Positions 35,501-43,248 of a stretch of DNA of 64,000 nt are shown piece after piece; position 1 is the first letter of the stretch; the number at the start of each line of letters is the position of its first letter. Below the pieces are notes generated by a model, which saw only the letters and a list, made by a program, of their open reading frames with translations, was not told the DNA's origin and ran no database searches. A program made the translations under genes and the position numbers. Origin of the DNA: Nocardioides daedukensis (lineage in GTDB: Bacteria > Actinomycetota > Actinomycetes > Propionibacteriales > Nocardioidaceae); NCBI RefSeq assembly GCF_013408415.1, contig NZ_JACCAA010000001.1, positions 2,108,001 to 2,172,000 of the forward strand, given 5' to 3'.

Positions 35501-36147
35501 AGACGCCCGCGGCCAAGGCAGCTCCTGCCCCCGCCCCGGACGCTGAGAAGTCGGACGCCGGAACCCCGGCCGCAGCGGAGAGCCCGAAGGCTGATGCGCC
35601 GCAGTCGAGCGGAGCGAGCTCCACTCCGGCCACGGACGTGGACATCTCCAGCATGGGCTCGCTCTTCGACATCGAGGCGCCCGCGGCCACCGCCGCACCT
35701 GCTCCGGCTGCTGCTGCACCTGCCGCAGCGCCCGAGCCGGCTGCTGCGGAGGCTGAGGAGACGACCGAGGCCAAGGCCGAGGTTGCGCCAGAGCCCGAAG
35801 CAGAGGCAGCGCCCGCAGCAGAGGCTGAGACTGAGTCCGAAGCTGGGTCCGAAGAGGCTGGGTCCGAAGAGGCCGCAGCACCCGCCCCGACCGGTGCCGA
35901 GGTCTCGCAGGCCGCCAGCCAGGCGTCCCCCGAGCCCGAGTCGGCGCCCAAGGACCAGGAAGAGCCCGAGCCCGCCACGCCTGAAGCACAAGCCGACGCA
36001 GACACCGAGTCGGAGCCTGAGCCCGAAGCCGAGTCCGAAGCAGGGCCGGCAGCCGAGGAGGTCCCCGCGGCTCCCAAGGCCTCTGGCGAGGCCAACACGC
36101 CCAAGCAGGCGAACATCAACGAGGCCGGATCACTCTTCGACCTCTGA
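32530..36147 (+). CDS. etfD: EtfD-like membrane iron-sulfur oxidoreductase with repetitive C-terminal tail
   Basis: A 1205-residue protein. The N-terminal ~270 residues hold several membrane segments. Two [4Fe-4S] motifs follow (C301xxC304xxC307xxxC311 and C392xxC395xxC398xxxC402) and two CCG-type domains (CAHCFNTLKNEY, CCGAGGARMW, GCPFCRVML). This is the layout of mycobacterial EtfD (Rv0338c), which takes electrons from EtfBA in fatty-acid oxidation to the quinone pool. From about 730 an Ala/Glu/Pro-rich tail contains SLFD at residues 774, 791, 819, 864, 910, 982, 1044 and 1201. The tail's role is unknown. The ATG at 32530 avoids an unlikely 16-residue extension. Confidence 0.85.
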   Translation: MQIFAIVVSLAVSVVAVVMTVRAVRSMLATIRIGQPALNRSDQPLSRTLTMLKETVLHTRMLQWTWVGILHWFAFAAFIVLSTAVAQAFFQLFDAEFAWPLIGHWIVYEWISEIIGLLGALAILPLFVYRVIKRPSTNGRQSRFFGSTMWQAYFVEAMVFLESSAIIFIRAAEYKHVDGAEASHFPISHLISGLYPDSHSSLENIIYFIAMVKIVSAMAWLMVIASNLTMGVAWHRFTAWFNIWFKRESSGGTALGALKPLTSNGKAITLDDIDDLDEDSTLGVGSIEDFSWKGILDFTTCTECGRCQSQCPAWNTEKPLSPKLLMMGLREHAYAKAGAPAADSEGQSEAEQRTLIGKTDHDSDGSGTDVTDWFYNPEGGDFVIDEDVLWSCTSCGACVQQCPVDIEHVDHIVDMRRYQVLVESNFPAELNQLFKGLENKGNPWNMSASARMDWARDLPFDVKEVGKDIEDLESVDWLFWVGCAGAYEDRAKKTTRAVAELLDMAGVSFGVLGNGETCTGDPARRAGNEFVFQGLAAQNVETFKEFKVKKVVSTCAHCFNTLKNEYKDFGIELEVVHHTQLLNRLVREGKLTPVKEGAGAEKRSITYHDPCFLGRHNQVYSPPRELLQILPGAEVKEMPRNSEKSFCCGAGGARMWMEETIGERINVNRTKEAVATGADQIAVGCPFCRVMLSDGLTSEQANGGAREEVEVLDVAQMLLASVKGEVATRVRKPEAKKSVATKAEPAAGDVTQSESTVTKTEDVGAAAEASGGSSLFDAPADSAPAKSSGGSLFDTPADSAPAEKPAEEPAQKPAASGGSLFDLEADAPAEKPEAKAEAKPASESAPKSESKPAAGGTDLGGGGSLFDIAEEKPAAKAEPKTEAAAKPAAEEAKAPAPAPAQDVDLGSGGSLFDIEASEPAPAAKSEPAAAEDAPAEAEVADADVAQAPAEEAPVKEAPAQTAGATGSASTPKTDVDLNSGGSLFDIEAPAETPAAKAAPAPAPDAEKSDAGTPAAAESPKADAPQSSGASSTPATDVDISSMGSLFDIEAPAATAAPAPAAAAPAAAPEPAAAEAEETTEAKAEVAPEPEAEAAPAAEAETESEAGSEEAGSEEAAAPAPTGAEVSQAASQASPEPESAPKDQEEPEPATPEAQADADTESEPEPEAESEAGPAAEEVPAAPKASGEANTPKQANINEAGSLFDL

Positions 36148-36164
36148 GACACCCGCACAGCGCA

Positions 36165-36202
36165 AGAACGCCCGGCCCCGGAACTTCGGGGCCGGGCGTT
36201 CT
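36165..36202. terminator. Terminator hairpin after the EtfD-like gene
   Basis: AGAACGCCCGGCCCC (36165-36179, with one flanking base) pairs perfectly with 36188-36202 across an 8-nt loop, followed by GCTTCCT. A 15-bp GC-rich stem. Confidence 0.85.
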
Positions 36203-36319
36203 GCTTCCTCCGCCGATGCCTCCGGACAGTGACGCAAGTCGCTGCTGCCGAACCCGTGACGCAACCCCGCCCGCCTCGTTGACTCATCGAATCCAACTAC
36301 GGGGCAAAGGGGAACTGGC

Positions 36320-36688
36320 ATGGAGCTGATCGCGATCGAGATGGCCGAACTGACCCGGCGCTCACGCTCGATCCTCCTCAACCACTCCGACCTCGCCCTC
36401 GACCGCGGCCTCGACCCGGACGAGCGCGTGGTGCTGTGGGACTCGATCTCGGGTGACTACCACTCCGGACAGGTCCTCGACGTCGACTTCACCCTGAACG
36501 ACACGACGTACCGCTTCGACATCGGCATCCGGCTCCCCGACGAGCTCGCCCTGGCCCGGCTGACCGGCGTCACCTCGGCGGGTCACCAGATCACCACCCA
36601 GCAGGTCATCGAGCTCCTCGACAGCCTCCGTGCCGACACTCCCGTCGCGTCCTCCTCGGGTGCCCTGCGAGGGCTTGCCCAGAACTGA
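36320..36688 (+). CDS. Conserved-looking small protein of unknown function
   Basis: A 122-residue acidic soluble protein. Visible elements: an N-terminal helix (AELTRRSRSILLNHSDLALDRG), a strand-rich middle (DERVVLWDSISGDYHSGQVLDVDFTLNDTTYRFDIGIRLP) and a C-terminal helix. No family recognised. AAAGGGGAA lies 5-13 nt before the ATG, a strong ribosome site. It ends 19 bp before the secreted hydrolase gene, probably as its operon partner. Confidence 0.65.
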   Translation: MELIAIEMAELTRRSRSILLNHSDLALDRGLDPDERVVLWDSISGDYHSGQVLDVDFTLNDTTYRFDIGIRLPDELALARLTGVTSAGHQITTQQVIELLDSLRADTPVASSSGALRGLAQN

Positions 36689-36707
36689 ATCCGGAGCTCA
36701 GCCCGAC

Positions 36708-38924
36708 ATGCTCATCCGGCGTACGACGTCCTCGCTCATTGCTGCTCTCTCGGCCTGTGCCCTGCTCGTTGCCGGGACGCTGACACCGGCCGAAGCCGGC
36801 CCCATCACCAGCACAACCGGTCAAACAACCGGCAACTGGGTGGCTGCCGCCGTGCCGACCAAGGAGCCGGGCGGCAACACCTCCTGGGCGCCTCGCGGCG
36901 AGGACTACCCGAGCACCAAGACGTTGACCGACCTGGCGATCCCGATGTCGGACGGCACCGTCCTGCGCGGCGACCTGGTCGTTCCTGCGGATGCGGACGG
37001 CAACGCGATCGACGAGAAGTTCCCCGTCATCGTCACCATCACCGCCTACAACAAGAGCGCCCAGCAGTACGCCGGCGGCCTGGCTGGTGGCGACTCGTCC
37101 TACCTGGTCAAGCGGGGTTATCTCCAGCTGACCGTCGACGCCCGCGGCACCGGCAGCTCCGAGGGCACCTGGGAGGCGTTCGCTGCTCGCGAGAACCAGG
37201 ACGCCGGCGAGATCATGACCTGGGCCCACGAGCAGGAGTGGTCCAACGGCAACACGGCCATGGCCGGTCCTTCCTACATGGGCATCAGCCAGCTGTGGGC
37301 GGCATCGGCACAGCCCCCGGGCCTCAAGGCGCTCTTCCCGCAGGTTCCCGGTGCGGACGTCTATCGCGATGTCGTGATGTCCGGTGGCCAGATCGACGTC
37401 GGCTTCATCCCGCTGTGGATGGGCCTGGTCACCACGACCGGCCTCATCCCTCCGGCGGTGACCGCGAGCGACCCGTCGTCCGGCCTGACTGCGCTGCTCT
37501 CCCACATCGGCGGCGCCCTGACCTTCACCGCCCCGACCTTGGTCGAGGCGCTGCTCGGCGGCGACCTCACCTATGACGAGGAGTTCTACGACGAGCGCAG
37601 CGTGATCGACGTGATCGACAAGGTGAAGGCGCCGACGTTCTTCATCGCCGGCGAATATGACCTGTTCCAGCGCGGCACCCCACTGCTCTTCGAGAACCTG
37701 AACAAGCGCGGCATCCCGACCAAGATGATCGTTGGGCCGTGGGACCACCTCGAGGGATCCTCCGGCGAGCACGTCGGCGACGCCGGCGAGGGCACGCTGG
37801 CCGAGCTCCAGCTGCGGTGGTTCGACCACTACGTCAAGGGTGTCGAGGACCCAGCCCTCGACACGGACATCGCGCCCCTGACCTACTACGAACAGGGCAC
37901 CGGCAAGTGGCGCACCAGCGACAAGTGGATCGGCGACCAGCTCAAGGCAACGACGTACCGTCTCTCCGGCTCTGCCACCACCGGCAACAAGAAGGGCGGC
38001 CTGACCACCGGCACCCCCGCCGATGGCACCGCCGATGTGCTGCCGATCCCGGTCGCCGGACTCTGCTCGCGCTCGATGAGCCAGTGGACGGCCGGGCTGC
38101 CCAACGCCACCGGGCTGTTCAGCGCCTGCCTGGAGAACAACAAGGTCAACGATTCCGCTGGGGTGGTCTTCGAGACCGCTCCGGTCACCACGCCCGTCGA
38201 GATGCAGGGCCCGATCAACGCCCGGCTCTACGTCGAGTCCACCAGCGGTGACGGCATGCTCGCGGTGGCCGTCGAGGACGTGGCTCCCGACGGCAAGGTC
38301 AGCCGGCTGACCGGAGGCTGGCAGGTGATCTCGTTCCGCGAGCTCGACAAGGCGAAGTCGCGTTATCTCAACGGCCAGTTGATCCAGGCCCATCACCCGT
38401 TCACGCGGGCCTCGAAGAAGAAGCTCGCCAGGGGCGAGATCGCCCCGGTCGACGTGGAGGTCTTCCCGACCGGTGCGGCGATCCAGAAGGGCCACCGGTT
38501 GCGACTCTCGGTCCAGGCCTTCGACGTGCCGCACCTGCTGGCTCCGATCGGGGACCTGCTGAGCACGCTGACGGTGATCAAGATCCACAACTCCGCCACG
38601 CACCCCTCCGCGCTGACCCTGCCGACGCTGCGCACCAAGGTCTCCTCGAGGACGACCATCTCGCTGACGAAGTCGACCACCACGCGGAGCCAGTCCAACC
38701 AGGTCCGGGTGTCGGTCAGCGCGACCGGCGAGAAGCCGACGGGCAAGGTCCAGGTGCGTCTCGACGGCAAGTTGATCCGCACCGCGTCACTCGTCTGGGG
38801 CAGGACCACGATCACCCTGCCGAAGCAGAAGAGGACCGGCAGGCACACGGTCAAGGTGACCTACACCGGGTCGACGTACACCGGCTCTTCCAGTTCTTCC
38901 AAGACTTGGACCGTACGACGCTGA
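36708..38924 (+). CDS. Secreted CocE/NonD-family hydrolase with C-terminal Ig-like domain
   Basis: A 738-residue protein with a signal peptide (MLIRRTTSSLIAALSACALLVAGTLTPAEA). The alpha/beta hydrolase of the S15/CocE type has nucleophile motif GPSYMGIS (Ser near 188), the Asp region GEYDLFQRG and the His region GPWDHLEGSS. An X-Pro-dipeptidyl-peptidase C-terminal jellyroll follows. The last ~95 residues are an Ig-like repeat domain (VRVSVSATGEKPTGKVQVRLDGK...VTYTGS). The substrate could be an acyl-ester or peptide; it is not clear. Confidence 0.85.
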   Translation: MLIRRTTSSLIAALSACALLVAGTLTPAEAGPITSTTGQTTGNWVAAAVPTKEPGGNTSWAPRGEDYPSTKTLTDLAIPMSDGTVLRGDLVVPADADGNAIDEKFPVIVTITAYNKSAQQYAGGLAGGDSSYLVKRGYLQLTVDARGTGSSEGTWEAFAARENQDAGEIMTWAHEQEWSNGNTAMAGPSYMGISQLWAASAQPPGLKALFPQVPGADVYRDVVMSGGQIDVGFIPLWMGLVTTTGLIPPAVTASDPSSGLTALLSHIGGALTFTAPTLVEALLGGDLTYDEEFYDERSVIDVIDKVKAPTFFIAGEYDLFQRGTPLLFENLNKRGIPTKMIVGPWDHLEGSSGEHVGDAGEGTLAELQLRWFDHYVKGVEDPALDTDIAPLTYYEQGTGKWRTSDKWIGDQLKATTYRLSGSATTGNKKGGLTTGTPADGTADVLPIPVAGLCSRSMSQWTAGLPNATGLFSACLENNKVNDSAGVVFETAPVTTPVEMQGPINARLYVESTSGDGMLAVAVEDVAPDGKVSRLTGGWQVISFRELDKAKSRYLNGQLIQAHHPFTRASKKKLARGEIAPVDVEVFPTGAAIQKGHRLRLSVQAFDVPHLLAPIGDLLSTLTVIKIHNSATHPSALTLPTLRTKVSSRTTISLTKSTTTRSQSNQVRVSVSATGEKPTGKVQVRLDGKLIRTASLVWGRTTITLPKQKRTGRHTVKVTYTGSTYTGSSSSSKTWTVRR

Positions 38925-38942
38925 CACCACCCCACGTGCATG

Positions 38943-38987
38943 TGACATCACAATAGGGTTGTCATGACGTCACAGTGATGTCATAGT
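38943..38987. promoter_or_regulatory. Promoter and operator of the ribbon-helix-helix/DUF4097 operon
   Basis: TTGTCA (38959-38964) and CATAGT (38982-38987) are 17 bp apart, putting the start of transcription at about 38995, the ATG. TGACATCA (38943-38950), the perfect palindrome TGACGTCA (38965-38972) and TGATGTCA (38976-38983) overlap the promoter. They look like an operator for the encoded ribbon-helix-helix protein. Confidence 0.6.
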
Positions 38988-38994
38988 GGTGCAC

Positions 38995-39552
38995 ATGGAC
39001 ATCACGCCGTACGTCGACAGCCTCCGCCGGGACCTCGTGGCCGCGGCCGAGGCCGGCGACGCCGACATCAAGGCCGCCGCGGAGCGGTTGGTCATGGCGC
39101 TCGACCCGTCAGCCCGACTGGCGCTGATGGAGGCCATCTCCCACGCCGCCAGCGAGATCACCGCCGAGATGCCGACCGGCTCGGTCGACGTCCGGCTCAA
39201 CGGACGCGAGCTGGACTTCGTCGTGCAGGGCGCGATCCCCGTGCCGCCGGCCGCACCGGCCCCACCTCCGGCACCCGCGCTCGACGAGGACGCCGGGGAC
39301 GGCGCGCTGGCCCGGGTCACGCTCCGCATCCCCGAGTCGGTCAAGACCCGCGCAGAGGAGCGCGCCGCCAAGGCCGGCATCTCGCTCAACACCTGGCTGG
39401 TCAACGTGGTCCGCTCCGCCACCACGAGCGAAGACGCGATCAACGTCAACATCGACCTCTCGAGCCTGCCGTTCCTCGGCAGGGACCAGTTCGACGACCC
39501 CTTCGGCCGCGGCCCCAACCGGGGCAACCGCCGGATGTCCGGCTGGGTCTGA
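38995..39552 (+). CDS. HicB-like ribbon-helix-helix regulator
   Basis: A 185-residue protein. An N-terminal helical domain (~1-60) is followed by a short strand domain (GSVDVRLNGRELDFVVQGAI), a Pro/Ala linker and a ribbon-helix-helix (ARVTLRIPESVKTRAEERAAKAGISLNTWLVNVV, ~98-133), annotated in related genomes as HicB-family. No HicA toxin gene is adjacent. It probably represses its own operon through the TGACGTCA-type sites. The ATG at 38995 fits the predicted +1; GTG codons at 38986 and 38989 are alternatives. Confidence 0.8.
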   Translation: MDITPYVDSLRRDLVAAAEAGDADIKAAAERLVMALDPSARLALMEAISHAASEITAEMPTGSVDVRLNGRELDFVVQGAIPVPPAAPAPPPAPALDEDAGDGALARVTLRIPESVKTRAEERAAKAGISLNTWLVNVVRSATTSEDAINVNIDLSSLPFLGRDQFDDPFGRGPNRGNRRMSGWV

Positions 39553-39670
39553 CCAGCAGCTGACCCCCACCCACACACCATGGACCGGCCACGAGCCGGC
39601 CCAGTCCTCGAGCACACCCAAAAACACACCCACAACACACCCAAACGCACCGCACCAGAGGGAGACCCCC

Positions 39671-40492
39671 ATGGAACGCACCTTCGACACCCCAGAGCCC
39701 GTGCACCTCTACGTCGAGATCGCCAGCGGCACCTTGACCATCGAGGCCACCGACACCACCACCACGCACGTACAGGTCACCGGCGAGGAGGCCGACGACG
39801 TCACCGTGGCCCAGGACGGTGGCCAGATCAGCATCATCGCCCAGCGGCGCAGCGGCTTCCTGGGCCGCCGTGACGGCCACCTCCACGTGAGCGTGGCCCT
39901 GCCCACCAGCTCGGCGCTGGCCACCAAGACCGGGTCGGCCGACCAGACCGCGACCGGCATCTTCGGCGTGGTCCGGGCCAAGTCGGGCTCGGGCGAGATC
40001 CGGATCGACGTGGCCGGGGGCACCACCGCCATCGACACCGGCTCGGGTGACGTCACCGTCGCCGAAGCGCGCGGCGACCTGCGGTGCAAGTGCGGGTCGG
40101 GCGACGTCAGGATCGGCCTCGCGCAGGGGATGACAGCGATCTCCACCGGCAGCGGCGACATCGAGGTCGCCCGGGCCGAAGCCAACCTGGCCACCAAGAC
40201 CGGCTCCGGCAACATCCGGGTCGGCCGCACGGGCGCCGACCTGGCCACCAGCACGGCCAGTGGCGACGTCGCGATCGACCTGTTCGAGGCCGGCGGCCTG
40301 GTCACGCGCACCGCCAGCGGTGACGTGCGGGTCGGCGTACCCTCCGGAATCCCGGTGTGGACGGACGTCTCGACCGTCAGCGGTCGCGTGCGCTCGAATC
40401 TCGAGGGCGCCGGCCAGCCCAAGGACGGGGAGCCCTATCTGGAGCTCCGCGTCACCACCGTCTCCGGGGACATCGTCCTCGACCAACGTTGA
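39671..40492 (+). CDS. DUF4097-family beta-strand repeat protein
   Basis: A 273-residue protein of repeating short strands (KSGSGEIRIDVAGG, TGSGDVTVAEA, CGSGDVRIGLA, TGSGDIEVARA, TGSGNIRVGRT, TASGDVAIDLF, TASGDVRVGVP), the DUF4097 beta-helix pattern with about eight turns. No signal peptide or membrane segment, so it is cytoplasmic, unlike many DUF4097 proteins that are anchored. It follows the ribbon-helix-helix gene after 118 bp and precedes a small protein gene, forming a three-gene unit. Confidence 0.85.
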   Translation: MERTFDTPEPVHLYVEIASGTLTIEATDTTTTHVQVTGEEADDVTVAQDGGQISIIAQRRSGFLGRRDGHLHVSVALPTSSALATKTGSADQTATGIFGVVRAKSGSGEIRIDVAGGTTAIDTGSGDVTVAEARGDLRCKCGSGDVRIGLAQGMTAISTGSGDIEVARAEANLATKTGSGNIRVGRTGADLATSTASGDVAIDLFEAGGLVTRTASGDVRVGVPSGIPVWTDVSTVSGRVRSNLEGAGQPKDGEPYLELRVTTVSGDIVLDQR

Positions 40493-40509
40493 GCAGAGAG
40501 GAGATCGTC

Positions 40510-40656
40510 ATGGAGAACTTCGACAACGCCTCCGCCGCACTCGCCCGCGCCCAGCGAGCGGAGCGGCTGCGGATCGCACGACAGCCGCGACTCCCGCGCC
40601 CGCGTCGGCGGGGCATGGGGCATCGCTCGCGCTACAACGACCAGCTGGAGAACTGA
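40510..40656 (+). CDS. Small Arg-rich protein (48 aa)
   Basis: A 48-residue protein beginning MENFDNASAALARAQRAERLR, with a strongly basic middle (RQPRLPRPRRRGMGHRSRYN). AGAGGAG 7 nt upstream of the ATG is a strong ribosome site, 17 bp behind the DUF4097 gene. It resembles in size and layout the 49-residue protein before the LuxR-type gene; homology is not certain. Function unknown. Confidence 0.6.
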   Translation: MENFDNASAALARAQRAERLRIARQPRLPRPRRRGMGHRSRYNDQLEN

Positions 40657-40657
40657 C

Positions 40658-41605
40658 TCAGGAGCGCATCGCGACGCCATGGCGCCAGTAGCCCATGAAG
40701 CAGACCTGGCTGCGGTCCACCTCGAGCTCCTTGACCAGGGCCCGCCGCAGCGTGGTGACCACGCGTGACTCACCGGCGATCCAGGCATAAATGCCGGCCA
40801 GGTCGTGGCCGACGACCTGGGTCGATGCGATCTGCTCACCCGAGGAGGAGTGGGTCGGGGTCTCCCACAGGTCCGGGTCCACGGCGTCCTCGGGGGCCAG
40901 CTCGACGGTGGCCTCGAGGCCGAAGTGCTCACGCACCGCGACAATCGTGGGTACGCCGTGCGCCTGGCCGTTGCGCGGCAGCCAGACGACCCTGACACCC
41001 TCGGGGCCCTTGAGGTCCTGGATGTCGGCGGTCACGGGGACCTCGAGGAAGACCGTTCCTCGCATCGAGGGCGCCAGGTGCTCGAGGATGCTGGCCACGG
41101 CCGGGACCGCGGTCTCGTCGCCGACCAGGAGCAGGTTGGTGCAGGTGCCGGGGTCGAACTCGATCCCACCGAAGAACTGGCCGCGGCGCGGGGCCAGGAT
41201 GACCAGCCGGTCGCCGACCTTCGCCTGCGAGGCCCACGTCGAGCCCGGGCCGGTGGCACCCTCGGCGAGGTGCAGCACGAAGTCGACCACCAGGCGGGTG
41301 TCGGCGCCGGTGCCGCGCAGCTCGCGGATCGTGTAGGTGCGCATGGTGCCGCGCTCGTCCTCGGGGATGTCCATCCAGGTGGTGAACCAGGACTCGTCGG
41401 CGCCCTCGAACGAGGCCAGCTCGCCGGCAGCGTTCGGGAAGATCACCTTGATCCGCTGGTCATAGAGCTTGCCGTCCACGCCCAGGTCCGCCAGCTCGTC
41501 GGCGGCGAAGACGACGCGGACGAAGTTCGGGCTGAGCCGCTGCGCCTCGACGACCTCGATCTCGGTGAGGATCATCGGGAGCTTGTGGGTGGCAGTGCTG
41601 GTCAC
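40658..41605 (-). CDS. Siderophore-interacting FAD/NAD(P)H reductase (SIP family)
   Basis: A 315-residue ferric-siderophore reductase. FAD_binding_9 domain: RTYTIRELRG-like signature (GTMRTYTIREL) near 88-98 and the SIP C-terminal domain (VAGDE-like LLVGDETAVPAVASILE; GYWRHG near the end). It releases iron from siderophores by reducing Fe(III). An iron box and a hairpin covering its ribosome site lie upstream. The GTG at 41605 has GAAAGG 9 nt before it. Convergent with the small Arg-rich gene (1 bp gap). Confidence 0.9.
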   Translation of the reverse strand: MTSTATHKLPMILTEIEVVEAQRLSPNFVRVVFAADELADLGVDGKLYDQRIKVIFPNAAGELASFEGADESWFTTWMDIPEDERGTMRTYTIRELRGTGADTRLVVDFVLHLAEGATGPGSTWASQAKVGDRLVILAPRRGQFFGGIEFDPGTCTNLLLVGDETAVPAVASILEHLAPSMRGTVFLEVPVTADIQDLKGPEGVRVVWLPRNGQAHGVPTIVAVREHFGLEATVELAPEDAVDPDLWETPTHSSSGEQIASTQVVGHDLAGIYAWIAGESRVVTTLRRALVKELEVDRSQVCFMGYWRHGVAMRS

Positions 41606-41614
41606 GGCGGCGCG

Positions 41615-41635
41615 CCTTTCGTTGGTAACGAAAGG
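41615..41635 (-). promoter_or_regulatory. Hairpin in the 5' leader of the siderophore-interacting gene
   Basis: Nine-bp arms (CCTTTCGTT and AACGAAAGG) with a 3-nt loop. On the minus strand the 3' arm contains the GAAAGG ribosome-binding sequence, so folding would hide it. Confidence 0.55.
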
Positions 41636-41649
41636 TAAGGCTAGCCTAA
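41631..41649. promoter_or_regulatory. IdeR/DtxR-type iron box for the siderophore-interacting gene
   Basis: AAAGGTAAGGCTAGCCTAA matches the 19-bp DtxR/IdeR consensus TTAGGTTAGGCTAACCTAA at 15 positions. It lies 26-44 nt upstream of the GTG, as expected for iron repression. Confidence 0.8.
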
Positions 41650-41675
41650 CTGTGAGTCACGGCCAAGCGCGAGGC

Positions 41676-42251
41676 TCAGATCTGGGTGCGGTGGAAGTTC
41701 GCATAGGACTTCGACGGCGTCGGCCCGCGCTGGCCCTGGTAGCGGGAGCCGTACTTCGCCGAGCCGTAGGGGTGCAGCGCGGCCGAGGTCAGCCGGAAGA
41801 AGCAGAGCTGGCCGATCTTCATCCCCGGGTAGAGCTTGATCGGCAGCGTCGCCACGTTGGCCAGCTCGAGCGTGACGTGCCCGCTGAAACCGGGGTCGAC
41901 GAAGCCGGCGGTGGCGTGGGTGAGCAGCCCCAGGCGACCCAGCGACGACTTGCCCTCGACGCGCGCGGCGATGTCGTCGGGGAGGGTGACGACCTCATAG
42001 GTGGAGCCGAGCACGAACTCACCCGGGTGCAGGATGAACGGCTCGTCGCCCTCGGGCTCGACCGTCCGGGTCAGGTCGCTCTGGTCCGCCGCCGGGTCGA
42101 TGTGCGGATAGCGGTGGTTCTCGAAGACGCGGAAGAAGCGGTCGAGCCGGAAGTCGATGCTCGACGGCTGGACCATGTCGGGGTCGTAGGGCTCGAGGGC
42201 GATCCGCTCGGCGTCGATCTCGGCAAGGATGTCGCGGTCTGAAAGCAGCAC
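41676..42251 (-). CDS. dcd: dCTP deaminase
   Basis: A 191-residue enzyme that makes dUTP (or dUMP if bifunctional) from dCTP for thymidylate synthesis. [12 protein letters not shown] at the N-terminus, the active-site region [33 protein letters not shown] and C-terminal [11 protein letters not shown] are canonical. The GTG at 42251 gives the standard length; an upstream TTG would add three residues. Divergent from the SGNH gene. Confidence 0.95.
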   Translation of the reverse strand: MLLSDRDILAEIDAERIALEPYDPDMVQPSSIDFRLDRFFRVFENHRYPHIDPAADQSDLTRTVEPEGDEPFILHPGEFVLGSTYEVVTLPDDIAARVEGKSSLGRLGLLTHATAGFVDPGFSGHVTLELANVATLPIKLYPGMKIGQLCFFRLTSAALHPYGSAKYGSRYQGQRGPTPSKSYANFHRTQI

Positions 42252-42308
42252 GGGGGCCAACCTACAGCCAGTGGGCGGGGGCGTGGAACGCTCTCATAAC
42301 CTGTGTCC

Positions 42309-43070
42309 ATGGCCTTCTCGCGATATGTGGCACTCGGCGACTCCTTCACCGAAGGTGTCGGTGATCCCGACCCGACCCGTCCCAACGGCCTGCGCGGCTG
42401 GGCGGACCTGGTCGCCGAGCAGCTGGCCAGGCACAGCGACGACTTCGGCTATGCCAACCTGGCGATCCGCGGGCGCAAGCTCGACCCGATCCTGGCCGAG
42501 CAGCTGGAGCCCGCCATGGCGATGCGGCCCGACCTGGTCACCATCTATGCCGGCGGCAACGACCTGCTCCGCCCCAAGGTCAACATCGACGCCCTGATGG
42601 AGCGATACGACGCCGCGCTCGGCAAGTTGGTCGCGAGCGGAGCCCATCTGGTGATCTGGACGGCCCACGACCCCAAGGCCTCGCGGATGTACCAGCCGCT
42701 GCGGGGACGCTTCGCGATCTACAACGAGCTGGCTCGCGAGCTGGCCGAGAAGCACGACGCGACGCTGATCGACTTCTGGCGACTGCGCGACTATCACGGT
42801 TGGGCACTGTGGGCCGATGACCGGCTGCACATGAATTCGTTCGGCCACCAACGGATGGCGATCGAGGTGCTGGATCGCCTCGGCGTCGAGCACGACCTGG
42901 CCAAGCCGGTGGTCACCGAGAAGCCCGCGGCGCCGCGCAACGAGGCGATCCGCACCAATCTGTTCTGGATCCGCACCGAGGCCGCTCCGTGGGTGCACCG
43001 ACGAGTCACCGGACGCTCGTCCGGCGACACGGTGAGCCCTCGTCGCCCGCACCTCGCCCCGGTCGAGTAA
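42309..43070 (+). CDS. SGNH/GDSL-family hydrolase
   Basis: A 253-residue esterase-like protein: YVALGDSFTEGVGD (nucleophile Ser ~12), GNDLLRP (block III) and DRLHMNSFGHQRMA (Asp/His block V). No signal peptide. The C-terminal ~50 residues are basic and Pro-rich and look disordered. The ATG at 42309 starts right at the family N-terminus; a GTG at 42303 would add two residues. Confidence 0.88.
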   Translation: MAFSRYVALGDSFTEGVGDPDPTRPNGLRGWADLVAEQLARHSDDFGYANLAIRGRKLDPILAEQLEPAMAMRPDLVTIYAGGNDLLRPKVNIDALMERYDAALGKLVASGAHLVIWTAHDPKASRMYQPLRGRFAIYNELARELAEKHDATLIDFWRLRDYHGWALWADDRLHMNSFGHQRMAIEVLDRLGVEHDLAKPVVTEKPAAPRNEAIRTNLFWIRTEAAPWVHRRVTGRSSGDTVSPRRPHLAPVE

Positions 43071-43101
43071 CATCGCCTCATCCGACCGCTTGGCCGGACA
43101 T

Positions 43102-43177
43102 GCGGACGTAGCTCAGTTGGTAGAGCGCGACCTTCCCAAGGTCGATGTCGCGAGTTCGAATCTCGTCGTCCGCTCCA
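43102..43177 (+). tRNA. tRNA-Gly (CCC anticodon)
   Basis: Acceptor GCGGACG pairs with CGTCCGC; the D arm is TAGCTCAGTTGGTAGAGC; the anticodon stem CGACC/GGTCG closes the 7-nt loop TTCCCAA with anticodon CCC; the T arm has GTTCGAATC. A genomically encoded CCA ends at 43177. It decodes GGG. Confidence 0.95.
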
Positions 43178-43248
43178 CGAAGTGCCCCTCGTTGCGTCCC
43201 ATCGCGACGCGCGAGATGCCGTTCGATGCCGCCACCTAGACTTGGCTG

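Noticed and set aside
32431-35991. Very long minus-strand open frame (about 1186 codons) opposite the EtfD-like gene
   Set aside because: It is Arg/Gly/Leu-rich low-complexity sequence produced by the GC-rich repeats of the real gene on the plus strand. There is no ribosome site, domain or plausible start.
38986-39552. HicAB toxin-antitoxin system
   Set aside because: The ribbon-helix-helix protein is HicB-like, but no HicA-type small dsRNA-binding toxin is adjacent, so a toxin-antitoxin call is not supported.
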